Below, in pieces: positions 53,618-62,602 of a stretch of 64,000 bases of DNA. Every line of letters starts with the position of its first letter. Positions within the stretch are counted from its first letter, which is position 1. The position numbers and the translations under genes are program-made. Below the pieces are notes generated by a model that worked only from the letters and a program-made list of their open reading frames with translations, was not told where the DNA came from and did no database searches. The stretch comes from JAYYZW01 sp965217605 (GTDB lineage: Bacteria > Pseudomonadota > Gammaproteobacteria > Ga0077536): assembly GCA_965217605.1 (NCBI GenBank), contig CBDCJB010000005.1, forward strand, positions 1 through 64,000. Direction: 5' to 3'.

Positions 53618-54178
53618 CTAAATATCCCGCTGGCTGCCCACGCGATCATGCGGGCGGCCGCAGTTACTGATGGCGAGCGCGACGACGATCTCATCCGGAC
53701 CGGGTGCGTCGGCCACGCGCACTTCCATCGCGTCGAAATTCGCAAAGCGCCAAGCGTCGTCTTTTGCATGCAAGGGTACGTCGATCGCGGTACCGGCTGC
53801 GCCCCGTTTGATGCTCGAAGGAATGATCGCTTCGCCGCCGCCCAGCACCGCCCGAAACGGCTTGCCCAGGCGTGGATGCAGGATCGCTGCGCAGTGTTCG
53901 AGGTCGCCGTTGACGCCGACGATCGCCGCTTTGCCGTAACTCTGAACGTCCCCGACCGGAACATCGAGCACACGGAGCGCACGCTCTCCGAGCAGGCTGC
54001 CGAGTTCCGCTCCGACGTCGATGAGTGTCGAGAGATCATCGACAAATGCGCCCGCGAAGGGATTTGCGATGACGGCGAGCGCCGCCGCCTTACCGAAGTT
54101 ACCGGAAACGGCGCGGCCGCCTTCGCGGTAGGTTTCTTCGAGGAGCACAACCACTTTTCTCAAATCAAGCGCGCTCAT
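53618..54178 (-). CDS. DUF1185 (amino acid synthesis family) protein
   Basis: 186 residues: LDLRKVVVLLEETYREGGR, then NPFAGAFVDDL, GKAAIVGVNGDLEHCAA and HPRLGKPFR. This is the DUF1185/PF06684 family, labelled amino acid synthesis without a proven reaction. It often lies beside LLM and hydantoinase genes. It is the terminal gene after the MBL-fold hydrolase on the same strand, 17 bases away. Confidence 0.85.
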   Translation of the reverse strand: MSALDLRKVVVLLEETYREGGRAVSGNFGKAAALAVIANPFAGAFVDDLSTLIDVGAELGSLLGERALRVLDVPVGDVQSYGKAAIVGVNGDLEHCAAILHPRLGKPFRAVLGGGEAIIPSSIKRGAAGTAIDVPLHAKDDAWRFANFDAMEVRVADAPGPDEIVVALAISNCGRPHDRVGSQRDI

Positions 54179-54195
54179 TGCCTATCCCCGTCGTT

Positions 54196-55047
54196 TCAGT
54201 CGATGTCCAGTCGGTAGGCATCCCTGTCCCTCACGATCTTACCGGCGGTTGGCGTCGGAAAGTGCGTACCGATCACGAGCACCGGCCCATCGGCGTAGCG
54301 CTCGAAGAATTCACAGCGCGTCGCGCGCGACTGTGCTTGATCGAAATCGACCTTCGCCGTCCACTCGGGATGCGCCAACTGGCAGGGGGAATGGGTCATA
54401 TCGCCCGTAATCACGGCGTCTTCCCCCTTGGAGCTGATACGCACGCTGACGTGTCCGGGCGTATGGCCGGGCGTCGGCTCGAACCACACTTCATCAGTCA
54501 GCCGGTGATCCATCTCGACCAGTTTGGCTAGACCCGCATCGACGATCGGCCGCACCGAGTCCTGCACGGCTGGTCCCATCTCGTCCTGCTCGTGTTGGCT
54601 CCAATAATCCCATTCCTGTTTAGCGAACACGTACTCGGCGTTGGGAAACGTAGGCACCCATTTGCCACCGACGAGCATGGTGTTCCATCCCACGTGATCG
54701 ACGTGCAGATGCGTGCACATGACGGCATCGATCGACTCGCGCGGGAATCCCGCGGCGGCGATATCCGACAGGAACGGTCCGTCGCGCATGCCCCAACCTT
54801 CGACCAGCCGCTGCTTGTCGTTGCCGAGACAGGTATCGACGATCATGCGGCGGCCCTTTGATTCGAGGAGCAAGGCATGGATGCTGAGCACCATATGGCC
54901 CTTGTCGGTCACGAAGTGGGGCTTGAGCCATTCGATGCTGAGCAGATCGGCCTTCGACACGCCCTCGAATAGAAACCGCGCCGACGTCGGCGCCTCCAAC
55001 TCGACAACGCGCGCTACCGTGACGTCACCGATTTTCCATTTCAGCAT
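54196..55047 (-). CDS. Metallo-beta-lactamase-fold hydrolase
   Basis: 283 residues from the ATG at 55047; the longer frame overlaps the divergent hyuB. The metal motif is THLHVDHVGWN, with later ligands in PGHTPGHVSV and GDMTHSP and a final IGTHFP. The layout is that of lactonase/AHL-lactonase-like MBL enzymes. A lactone or ester of the catabolic pathway is a reasonable substrate. It diverges from the second hyuB-hyuA pair. Confidence 0.86.
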   Translation of the reverse strand: MLKWKIGDVTVARVVELEAPTSARFLFEGVSKADLLSIEWLKPHFVTDKGHMVLSIHALLLESKGRRMIVDTCLGNDKQRLVEGWGMRDGPFLSDIAAAGFPRESIDAVMCTHLHVDHVGWNTMLVGGKWVPTFPNAEYVFAKQEWDYWSQHEQDEMGPAVQDSVRPIVDAGLAKLVEMDHRLTDEVWFEPTPGHTPGHVSVRISSKGEDAVITGDMTHSPCQLAHPEWTAKVDFDQAQSRATRCEFFERYADGPVLVIGTHFPTPTAGKIVRDRDAYRLDID

Positions 55048-55111
55048 GGCGATTGACCCGTTTCGGAAGCGTCTGTTAGTGTCGTGGCACATACGCCGGA
55101 GAGCCCGACCC

Positions 55112-56869
55112 ATGCAACAGGCGGTACGTAAACCAGACGCAGGGAATGCGCGCACTGCGGATCCCATTACCCTCGACATCATACGCGGAAAGCTCGTCGC
55201 GACGGCCGATGAAATGGGCCTCGTCGTCGCCCGTACCAGCATGAGCCCCGTGATCTACGAAGTGCTGGATTATGCCTGCGGCATCACCGACGCCGCGGGG
55301 CAGGTGATCAGCCAGACGAACGGGATCACCGTGTTCACGGGGACCTTCGCCGGCCACGTGCAAAACGTCCTCGACAAGTTCGATGGCCGGATGCAACCGG
55401 GCGACATCTATATGGCCAACGATCCCTATCGCGGCGGCACGCACCTATCGGACGTGGCGATCATCAAACCCGTCTTCGTCGAGGGCGAAGTGCTCGCCTT
55501 CGGCATTACGGTGGCCCACTGGACGGACGTCGGCGGCATGACGCCGGGGTCGATGCCGATCGACGGCACGGAGATTCTTCACGAAGGGCTGCGCTTCACC
55601 GGCCTGCGGATCTACCGCGAGGGTGAACGCGCGGATGATCTGGTCGACCTCATCGTCGCCAACACGCGTCTGCCCAAGAATGCGCTGGGCGATCTGAATG
55701 CGAGCCTGGCCGCCGCGCGGATCGCAGACAAGCGCTTGCAGGAGATCTGCGCAAAGTACGGCGTCGAGCAAACGCGCAACGCCTTTGCGCACATATTGAC
55801 GACGAGCGAGACGCTGAGCCGCGCAGCGATCCGAGCACTGCCTGACGGAACCTTCGAGGCCGAGGATTTCATCGACGGCGACGGCGTGAGTGACGTGCAA
55901 TATCCGGTGCGGGTCAAGGTCACGATCGATGGCGACGATATTCAATTCGACTTCACCGGCACCTGCGATCAGGTGCCGGGACCGGTGAACTGCGCGCGCG
56001 GCGCACTGTCGTCGGCCGTCAAGACCGCATTCAAGGCGCTCGTGGGGCCGCACGACCGCGGCAACGAGGGCTGGTTCCGGCCGGTGGAGATCGTCGTGCC
56101 CGACGGCACCGTGTTCAGCGCGACGCCACCGACGCCCGTCAGTTGGTATTTCGAAGCGGCGTGTTTCGCCTCCGAGCTGATCTGGAAAGCGCTCGCACCG
56201 ATCGCGCCGGACCGCTACAGCGCGGGGTCCTATCTCAGCCTGTGCGCGACCGTCATCGCGGGCAGCGAGCCACACAGTGGCGATCCCTTCGTGTTGATCG
56301 AACCGCACATGGGGGGGTGGGGCGCGGCCGACGGCCAGGATGGCACGAGTGCCCTGGTCGGGCTCATGGACGGCGACACCTATAACTATTCCGTCGAATT
56401 GCTGGAAGCGAAATTTCCGCTGCTATGCCGCCGCTATGCGCTCAACACCGAGGACGGCACCGGCGCCGGACGATATCGTGGCGGCTACGGCACGGTGCGC
56501 GACTACGAAATGGTCGCCAATGACAGCATCACCTATGTGAGCATGGGCCGTTCGATCGAACGTCCCTGGGGGCTCGACGGTGGCGGTAAAGGCACGACCA
56601 ACTACGTGCGGATCAAGACCGACGGCGCAGTGCAACGCGGCGCGCGCGTGCCGTCGACCGCGATGGCGCAGGGCGACGTGATCTCGATCGTCACCGGCGG
56701 CGGTGGCGGCTACGGCGATCCATTGGAGCGGCCGGCCGAGGATGTCCACGCCGATGTGATCGACGGTTATCTCACCGCTGAGCGCGCCGAGGCGGAATAC
56801 GGTGTTGTGATCGGAGGCGACGGCGCCGTCGACGCCCGGGCTTCGCAAGCGCTGCGCGAGAAACCTTAA
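55112..56869 (+). CDS. Hydantoinase/oxoprolinase subunit B, second copy (HyuB-like)
   Basis: 585 residues from the ATG at 55112, GGAGAG upstream; a longer frame runs through the antisense MBL gene. DPITLDIIRGKLVATADEMG and the metal-site region YMANDPYRGGTHLSD are those of HyuB. The C-terminus has GAGRYRGGYGTVRDYE and TGGGGGYGDPLERP. It partners the HyuA gene 12 bases downstream. Gene order B-A is reversed relative to the first pair. It is only moderately similar to the first copy, so the two pairs probably act on different compounds. Confidence 0.9.
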   Translation: MQQAVRKPDAGNARTADPITLDIIRGKLVATADEMGLVVARTSMSPVIYEVLDYACGITDAAGQVISQTNGITVFTGTFAGHVQNVLDKFDGRMQPGDIYMANDPYRGGTHLSDVAIIKPVFVEGEVLAFGITVAHWTDVGGMTPGSMPIDGTEILHEGLRFTGLRIYREGERADDLVDLIVANTRLPKNALGDLNASLAAARIADKRLQEICAKYGVEQTRNAFAHILTTSETLSRAAIRALPDGTFEAEDFIDGDGVSDVQYPVRVKVTIDGDDIQFDFTGTCDQVPGPVNCARGALSSAVKTAFKALVGPHDRGNEGWFRPVEIVVPDGTVFSATPPTPVSWYFEAACFASELIWKALAPIAPDRYSAGSYLSLCATVIAGSEPHSGDPFVLIEPHMGGWGAADGQDGTSALVGLMDGDTYNYSVELLEAKFPLLCRRYALNTEDGTGAGRYRGGYGTVRDYEMVANDSITYVSMGRSIERPWGLDGGGKGTTNYVRIKTDGAVQRGARVPSTAMAQGDVISIVTGGGGGYGDPLERPAEDVHADVIDGYLTAERAEAEYGVVIGGDGAVDARASQALREKP

Positions 56870-56881
56870 CCGGCGCCCCCA

Positions 56882-58927
56882 ATGGGACGGCTGGCGACCG
56901 ACATCGGCGGGACGTTTTCGGATCTCGTTTACTTCGATGAAGCCACGGGCCTGCTCGAGACCACCAAAGCGCTGACTACGCCACGCGAACTCACTCGAGG
57001 CGTCATCAATACGATCGAATTGTCCGGTCTCGATCCGAGCCAGGTGACCTTCTTCGTCCACGGCGGCACGACCGTCATTAACGCGGTGACGGAACGCAAG
57101 GGCGTCAAAACGGCGCTGATTTCAACCGCGGGTTTCCGTGACGTGCTGGAGATCGCGCGCGGCAACCGGCCGGACATGTATAACTTCCGATTTCAAAAAC
57201 CGGTGCCGTTCGTACCGCGGCGTTTGCGATTCGAGGTGCGTGAGCGCGTCGACGCCGAGGGCAAGGTACGCGACCCGCTCCAGCTCCAAGACCTCGATCC
57301 GATCATCGAAGTCTGCCGCGACGCGGATGTAAAGGCGATCGCCATACAGTTCCTGCACAGCTATATCGCCTTCGATCACGAGATCCGCTGTGCGGAGTAC
57401 TTACGCGAACGTTTACCGGGGGTTGCGGTCACGGCCTCGCACGAGATTACACGGGAATGGCGGGAGTTCGAGCGCGCCAACACGACGGTGCTCAACGCCT
57501 ATGTCCAGCCTATTGTGCAGCGGTATTTCGACACGCTTGAAGCCGCGCTGGCGGGCTTGGGCGTCGCGTGTCCATTTACCGCGATGCAGTCGAACGGCGG
57601 TACGACGAGCTTCCAATGGGCCAAGCAACGACCCATCACGTTGATCGAATCCGGACCGGCGGCCGGCATGAACGGCGCGGCCCTCGTCGGCGCGCTGTCG
57701 GGTGAGCGCGACGTGATCTATCTCGACATCGGCGGCACGACCGCGAAATGCGCGGTGATCGAGGACAACAAACCCAAGGTGACGACCGAGTACAAACTCG
57801 AATGGTCGCCGCGCAATCCCGGTTATCCCGTGCGCGTGCCGGTGGCCGACATCGTCGAGATCGGCAGCGGCGGCGGCTCCATCGCCTGGTTCGACGCCGC
57901 CGGATCGCTGCACGTCGGGCCCCAGAGCGCCGGCGCCGATCCCGGTCCCGCGAGTTACGCACTAGGCGGTGAAGATCCCACGGTGACCGATGCGAAGCTC
58001 CTGACCGGCGTGCTCGACCCCGATTATTTCGCCGGTGGGCAGATCAAGCTCGACGTCGATCGCGCGCGCCGGGCGATGCAACAGGTCGCCGATCGGTTGA
58101 AGGTGCGCGTCGAGCAAGCCGCGATCGCCGTGATCCGCGTTGCGGACGCCAACATGATCAACGCACTCAAATTGGTGTCGATCCAACGCGGCTACGATCC
58201 GCGCGACTTCGTGCTCATCGCGGCGGGCGGTGGCGGCCCGATGCACGCAGCACCGCTCGGGCGCGAGCTCGGCGTCAAAGCGATCGTCATCCCGCGCTAT
58301 CCAGGCTATTTCTCCGCCTGGGGCATGCTCGCCACCGAGCCGCGCGGGGATTTCATTCAAACGAAGCTCAGCCGCGACACCGATACCGCGATCGAACAAG
58401 TACGTGACGTATTCGAAGCGCTGGAGGCCGAAGCGAAGACGTATTTTCAAAGTGATGAGAGCATTGCGGGCGCCGATCTCAAATACGAACGCAGCATTGA
58501 TCTCCGCTATCTGGGACAGGAGCACTCCGTTACCGTCGAGCTCGACCCCGAACAAACGAGCGTGGATGCAATCCTGGTCGACTTCCACGCCGCACACGAA
58601 CGCGCTTACACCTTTCGTTTAGACGATACACCGGTCGAGTTCGTGACCTTCCGGCTCGCAGCGACGGCGCGCGTCCCGCTGCCCGAGCTGAATCCGATCG
58701 GGACGGATGGACGCAGCGATGCCGCGGCGCTCAAGGGCCGCCGCACAGTTGATTTAGGTGAGGACGGCAAGCACGAGGCCGCGGTCTACGAACGTGACTT
58801 GTTGCCGCCCGGTTTTTCGGGTGACGGACCACTCATCGTCGAGGAGCCGTCATCGAATACGCTCGTGCACCCCGGGCAACGCCTCACGGTTGACGAGTTA
58901 GGCTTTCTACATATTACCGAGCGCTGA
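56882..58927 (+). CDS. Hydantoinase/oxoprolinase subunit A, second copy (HyuA-like)
   Basis: 681 residues from the ATG at 56882. The phosphate motifs are RLATDIGGTFSDLVYFD and YLDIGGTTAKCAVI. IRVADANMINALKLVSIQRGYDPRDF and AAGGGGPMHAAPLGRELGVK follow. The N-terminal sequence is clearly of the HyuA family. It is the ATP-binding subunit paired with the upstream HyuB. A strong hairpin terminator lies after the gene. Confidence 0.9.
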   Translation: MGRLATDIGGTFSDLVYFDEATGLLETTKALTTPRELTRGVINTIELSGLDPSQVTFFVHGGTTVINAVTERKGVKTALISTAGFRDVLEIARGNRPDMYNFRFQKPVPFVPRRLRFEVRERVDAEGKVRDPLQLQDLDPIIEVCRDADVKAIAIQFLHSYIAFDHEIRCAEYLRERLPGVAVTASHEITREWREFERANTTVLNAYVQPIVQRYFDTLEAALAGLGVACPFTAMQSNGGTTSFQWAKQRPITLIESGPAAGMNGAALVGALSGERDVIYLDIGGTTAKCAVIEDNKPKVTTEYKLEWSPRNPGYPVRVPVADIVEIGSGGGSIAWFDAAGSLHVGPQSAGADPGPASYALGGEDPTVTDAKLLTGVLDPDYFAGGQIKLDVDRARRAMQQVADRLKVRVEQAAIAVIRVADANMINALKLVSIQRGYDPRDFVLIAAGGGGPMHAAPLGRELGVKAIVIPRYPGYFSAWGMLATEPRGDFIQTKLSRDTDTAIEQVRDVFEALEAEAKTYFQSDESIAGADLKYERSIDLRYLGQEHSVTVELDPEQTSVDAILVDFHAAHERAYTFRLDDTPVEFVTFRLAATARVPLPELNPIGTDGRSDAAALKGRRTVDLGEDGKHEAAVYERDLLPPGFSGDGPLIVEEPSSNTLVHPGQRLTVDELGFLHITER

Positions 58928-58930
58928 CTA

Positions 58931-58953
58931 TTCGTCCGCAAGCGGGCTCCTAC
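58931..58953. repeat. REP-like repeat after hyuA
   Basis: TCCGCAAGCGGGCTCCTAC, in the opposite orientation to the copy at 49398. It lies 4 bases after the hyuA stop. Confidence 0.55.
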
Positions 58954-59018
58954 GGTGTGTATGAATCGTTTCGTGCCCGCCATCCATGGCGTTACGCCGC
59001 GAACTTCGATTTAACCCG

Positions 59019-59040
59019 GCCCGGCCATCCGTGGCCGGGC
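59019..59040 (+). repeat. Strong GC hairpin
   Basis: GCCCGGCCA, loop TCCG, TGGCCGGGC: a perfect 9-bp stem. No T-run follows at once. It precedes the terminator at 59050 and may stabilise the hyu transcript end. Confidence 0.6.
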
Positions 59041-59049
59041 GTTCGCCGG

Positions 59050-59082
59050 GAGGAAGCCATGTTAAATGGCTTCCTCTTTATT
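59050..59082 (+). terminator. Rho-independent terminator after the second hyu operon
   Basis: An 11-bp perfect stem, GAGGAAGCCAT (59050-59060) with its complement at 59066-59076, has a 5-base loop and is followed by TTTATT. It is the most terminator-like structure between hyuA and the M24 gene. Confidence 0.75.
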
Positions 59083-59090
59083 CCGGCTCA

Positions 59091-59102
59091 CCCGCTTGCG
59101 GG
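59091..59102. repeat. REP-like repeat before the M24 gene
   Basis: CCCGCTTGCGGG followed by CGAA, same family as at 1244. It stands 30 bases before the M24 start. Confidence 0.5.
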
Positions 59103-59131
59103 CGAATAAGGCCATACGGAGCTTTTCACAA

Positions 59132-60304
59132 ATGACGAAACCCCATATCCACTTCACCCGCGAAGAATTCGCCGAGCGTCAGGGCAAAGTCCGGCAACGG
59201 CTCAGCGCCTTGAACCTCGACGGGTTATTGCTTTTCAAGATCGAAGACATGTACTGGCTATGCGGATTCGAATCCGACGGCTTTTGCATCTTCAATAACC
59301 TGTTCATCGGCACCGAAGGCGGCATGACCCACGTCGCGCGACCGGCCGATCTCGCGAATATCAGCTATTCGTCGATCTGTGAAGACGTGCGCATCTCGCC
59401 CGATTCAGAGCACCTCACCCGCTCGGCGGCGATCAAGGACATGCTGGATTCGCATGGCATGCAAGGCAAGCGCATAGGCATTCAGGTCGACACCATGGGT
59501 TTGACGCCACGCCTGTTTCTCGAGATCCAAGACGCGCTGTCGGGTTGGTGCGAACTCGTCATCGCACCGGACTTCATTCGCGAGCTGCGGCTCGTCAAGA
59601 GCCCGAAAGAGCTCGGTTACTTCCGCAAGGCGGGGCAGATCATGGGCGCCGTGATGAACAAAGTCATCCACGCAACTTACCCTGGCGCATTCGAGGGCGA
59701 TATCTACGCGACCTTCTACGACAGCCTGTTTCGGCAGGATGCGGATCTGCCCGCACATATCCCACCGTTTGGCAGCGGCGAATCCGCGCTCAACCTGCGC
59801 TATACCTCAGGGCGCAAGCACGTCCTCGAAAACGACCAGGTTACGCTCGAACTCGGATTGGCCTACCGGCATTACCATGCGGCGTGCATGTGTGTCGTGC
59901 TGACCGGGCCGGACGTCGATGATCGCCATCTGAACATGCAAGCCGCGAGCGTCGCCGCGCTGGACGCCGTGCAAGCAAAGCTGCGTGCCGGCAATACCGT
60001 CGGCGATCTATACGATGCTTATCGCGAGACCCTGATCGAACATGGCCATGAGGACGGCGTACTGACCGTCTGTGGATACACCATGGGTGCGGCCTGGCCG
60101 CCGACCTGGATGGAACAACCCTTGATCTTCGAAGGCAACCCGACCGTGCTCGAACCGAACATGACGTTTTTCACGCATATGATCCTGAACGACCGCAAAG
60201 CGGGTTTGTCGATGGCCGTCGGCGAGCAGGGCATCGTGACCGAGGATGCGCCCGAGATCATCACCCATGCGCCGCGCGAGCCGGTCATTGCGGAGCCGCG
60301 CTGA
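59132..60304 (+). CDS. M24 pita-bread-fold protein, ectoine hydrolase/creatinase-like
   Basis: 390 residues from the ATG at 59132; the ACGGAGC ribosome site and family length rule out the longer frame. The creatinase N-terminal domain is followed by the M24 domain. The five metal ligands of prolidase-type enzymes are not kept: TLELGLAYRHYHAA has no DG or D-T-R pair, and GYTMGAAWPP replaces GHGIG. TVLEPNMTFF is as in DoeA-like ectoine hydrolases. So it is probably a metal-free C-N hydrolase, such as of ectoine, creatine or a related amide, rather than a peptidase. It stands alone after a terminator. Confidence 0.85.
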   Translation: MTKPHIHFTREEFAERQGKVRQRLSALNLDGLLLFKIEDMYWLCGFESDGFCIFNNLFIGTEGGMTHVARPADLANISYSSICEDVRISPDSEHLTRSAAIKDMLDSHGMQGKRIGIQVDTMGLTPRLFLEIQDALSGWCELVIAPDFIRELRLVKSPKELGYFRKAGQIMGAVMNKVIHATYPGAFEGDIYATFYDSLFRQDADLPAHIPPFGSGESALNLRYTSGRKHVLENDQVTLELGLAYRHYHAACMCVVLTGPDVDDRHLNMQAASVAALDAVQAKLRAGNTVGDLYDAYRETLIEHGHEDGVLTVCGYTMGAAWPPTWMEQPLIFEGNPTVLEPNMTFFTHMILNDRKAGLSMAVGEQGIVTEDAPEIITHAPREPVIAEPR

Positions 60305-60380
60305 TAAACGCCATACTCTGAACTGATCGAGCAGAAACGATCAGGCCAATCGGCCGGATCTTCGAACGAGAGGATTCCCT

Positions 60381-61211
60381 ATGAGTTACGTCGACGTTAT
60401 CGACAAAGTCGAAATTCCGAAACCAGACAGGCACTACACCAAACCTTCGTTCGAAGAAACGCTCGGCCTCCCGGTCGCTTACCGGCGCGAGGGTTCGGGC
60501 GAGGCCGTCGTCTTCCTGCACGGCGCGGGCTATACGCGCCGTTGGCTTCCCATGTATCAGATGATGGCGGCCCGTGTCGATTTCATCGCGCCCGAGGCCC
60601 CGGGTTTCGGTGAAACGCAGCTGCCGGCCTCATTCCGGGATTTCAATGATCTGGTCATCCTCTACGATCAGTTTCTCGATCAGCTCGAGGTAGACGCCAT
60701 CCATCTCATCGGTTATTCCATGGGCGGTTGGGCCGCGGCGGAATTCGCCTCGTATTATCCGCGCCGCCTCAAGAGCCTGAGCTTGATCACACCGATTGGC
60801 CTGCGTCTGGAAGACAATCCCGGCGTCGATATGTTCCAACTGCAACCTGAAGAACTCATGGATCGGCTCTTCAACGACAAGGCGGTGATGCAGGAGTACC
60901 TGCCCGATCCGGACGATTTCGACGAAGGCATTCACCTTTACGCCGAATTCAGCGCGGCTGCCCGCCTGATCTGGGCGCCGCGTTACAACCTCGCGCTCGA
61001 ACGCCGGCTCAAACGATTGCCGTGCCCGAGTCTGGTCGTGCGCGCCGAGGACGATCGCCTGGTGCCGAACGAGATGGCCGAAAAGTTTGCCGAAGTATTG
61101 CCGTCGAGCCGCCTCGAAACGATCCCTGAAACCGGCCACGAAGTGTGCCTGGAACGGCCCGAGCAACTCACCGACGTCCTACTTCGCTTCATTGAGGAGG
61201 CATCGCAATGA
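60381..61211 (+). CDS. Alpha/beta hydrolase
   Basis: 276 residues, AGAGGA upstream. The oxyanion HGAGYTRRW is near residue 50, and the nucleophile elbow is GYSMGG (Ser about 115). The acid is probably in RAEDDRLVP and the His in TGHEVCLE. It overlaps the third LLM gene by 4 bases, so the pair act together, perhaps as hydrolase after Baeyer-Villiger-type or monooxygenase chemistry. No signal peptide: cytoplasmic. Confidence 0.87.
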   Translation: MSYVDVIDKVEIPKPDRHYTKPSFEETLGLPVAYRREGSGEAVVFLHGAGYTRRWLPMYQMMAARVDFIAPEAPGFGETQLPASFRDFNDLVILYDQFLDQLEVDAIHLIGYSMGGWAAAEFASYYPRRLKSLSLITPIGLRLEDNPGVDMFQLQPEELMDRLFNDKAVMQEYLPDPDDFDEGIHLYAEFSAAARLIWAPRYNLALERRLKRLPCPSLVVRAEDDRLVPNEMAEKFAEVLPSSRLETIPETGHEVCLERPEQLTDVLLRFIEEASQ

Positions 61212-62575
61212 ACAAGCTGCGTTTCTATTTTCTTCATTTAATGCCTTATCCGTTCATTCCCCCGGTCGATGACTATGATTCCTGTTGGGTGAGCCTGTCG
61301 AACGAGCACTACGATCCGCATCGCGGTCAAATTCTGTACAACGAGTATCTCGACCAGCTGGCGGCTGCTGAGCGTTACGGTTTCGACGGCGCGATCGTCA
61401 ACGAGCATCACGCCAACTACTACGGCACGATGCCTGCACCGAACATCATCGCGGCGATGTTGATCAAGATGACCTCACGCCTTCCTATCGGTATCGTCGG
61501 CAACGCGATCCCGCTGCACGGTAATCCGTTACGCGTCGCCGAAGAAATCGCTATGCTCGATGTCATTTCCGGGGGGCGCATCATTTCGGGGTTCGTCCGC
61601 GGGATCGGCTGCGAGTATTTCAACAACGACGTCGTGCCGGCGGACTCGGTGGATCGCTTCAACGAAGCGCACGACCTCATCATCAAGGCGTGGACCGAGG
61701 ACGGCCCGTTCACCTGGCAGGGCGATCATTTCTATGTGCCGAACGTAAACCCGATCCCACGGCCCATTCAGAAACCATACCCGCCGATCTGGATTCCGGG
61801 CCAGGGGTCGCTGGAGACGCTGAAGCTGATCGCCAAACACCGGCATACCTACATGATGATCTATGCGCCGCAGTGGTTTACGAAGATGGCCTTCGACGGC
61901 TTGCGCGAGGAATGCAAGCGGGTCGGATACGACGCACCGAAAAGCATGTTCAACGCCGCGGTGCCGACCTACGTCGCGGAGACCGACGCGCAGGCGCACC
62001 GCGAAGCCAAAGCGCACCTGTCGTGGTTGTTCAACACCGGCCTCAAGATCCCGACGGCTACCTATTTCCCGCCCGGCTATATGACGACCAAGTCTTATCG
62101 CAATTTCGCCGGCCTGTTGAAAAAGGGCCGGGTCAAGCCGCAATACCAGGTGAGCTATCACGATATGCTCAGGGAGAAATATATCTTCGTCGGCTCTCCG
62201 GAGACGGTGAAGAACCTGCTCGGTGAATACTGCGACGACATCGGCGCGGGCGGCATCCTGAACGTCGGCTCGGCCTTTGGTCCGATGCCGAGCTGGATGG
62301 TCTACAAGAATATGCAGATCACCGCCGAGGAGGTCATACCGGAATTCCGCGAAGCGGACGGCAAACCCGATTACCTGCGGGAAGAACCATTGACTGCGTC
62401 GACCCGCGCCGGATTCGCGGCGCAGAGCGGCCGGCCGCCGGAAGAAGCGCGCTCGAAGGTCACCGGCCTCGACGAACTCGTCGATCACCGCTTTGCCCAC
62501 GTACCGGAAGTGATCGATTCCTCGATGCTGGCGCCGGAAGAAGAAAGCGAGGAATTCCGGGCATGGGGTAGCTAG
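61208..62575 (+). CDS. Luciferase-like (LLM) flavin-dependent monooxygenase 3
   Basis: 455 residues, longer than the other two LLM proteins, as in limonene-monooxygenase- or RutA-like types. GFDGAIVNEHHANYYGTMPAPN near the N-terminus carries the conserved NEHH. RLPIGIVGNAIPLHGNPLRVAEEIAMLDVISGGRIISGFVRG follows, then PYPPIWIPGQGSLETLK. This branch mainly uses FMN with a separate reductase. The last 60 residues are a polar extension. It overlaps the hydrolase gene. Confidence 0.87.
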   Translation: MNKLRFYFLHLMPYPFIPPVDDYDSCWVSLSNEHYDPHRGQILYNEYLDQLAAAERYGFDGAIVNEHHANYYGTMPAPNIIAAMLIKMTSRLPIGIVGNAIPLHGNPLRVAEEIAMLDVISGGRIISGFVRGIGCEYFNNDVVPADSVDRFNEAHDLIIKAWTEDGPFTWQGDHFYVPNVNPIPRPIQKPYPPIWIPGQGSLETLKLIAKHRHTYMMIYAPQWFTKMAFDGLREECKRVGYDAPKSMFNAAVPTYVAETDAQAHREAKAHLSWLFNTGLKIPTATYFPPGYMTTKSYRNFAGLLKKGRVKPQYQVSYHDMLREKYIFVGSPETVKNLLGEYCDDIGAGGILNVGSAFGPMPSWMVYKNMQITAEEVIPEFREADGKPDYLREEPLTASTRAGFAAQSGRPPEEARSKVTGLDELVDHRFAHVPEVIDSSMLAPEEESEEFRAWGS

Positions 62576-62602
62576 CTGGCGATCGCGGGACGATAATTAA
62601 AG

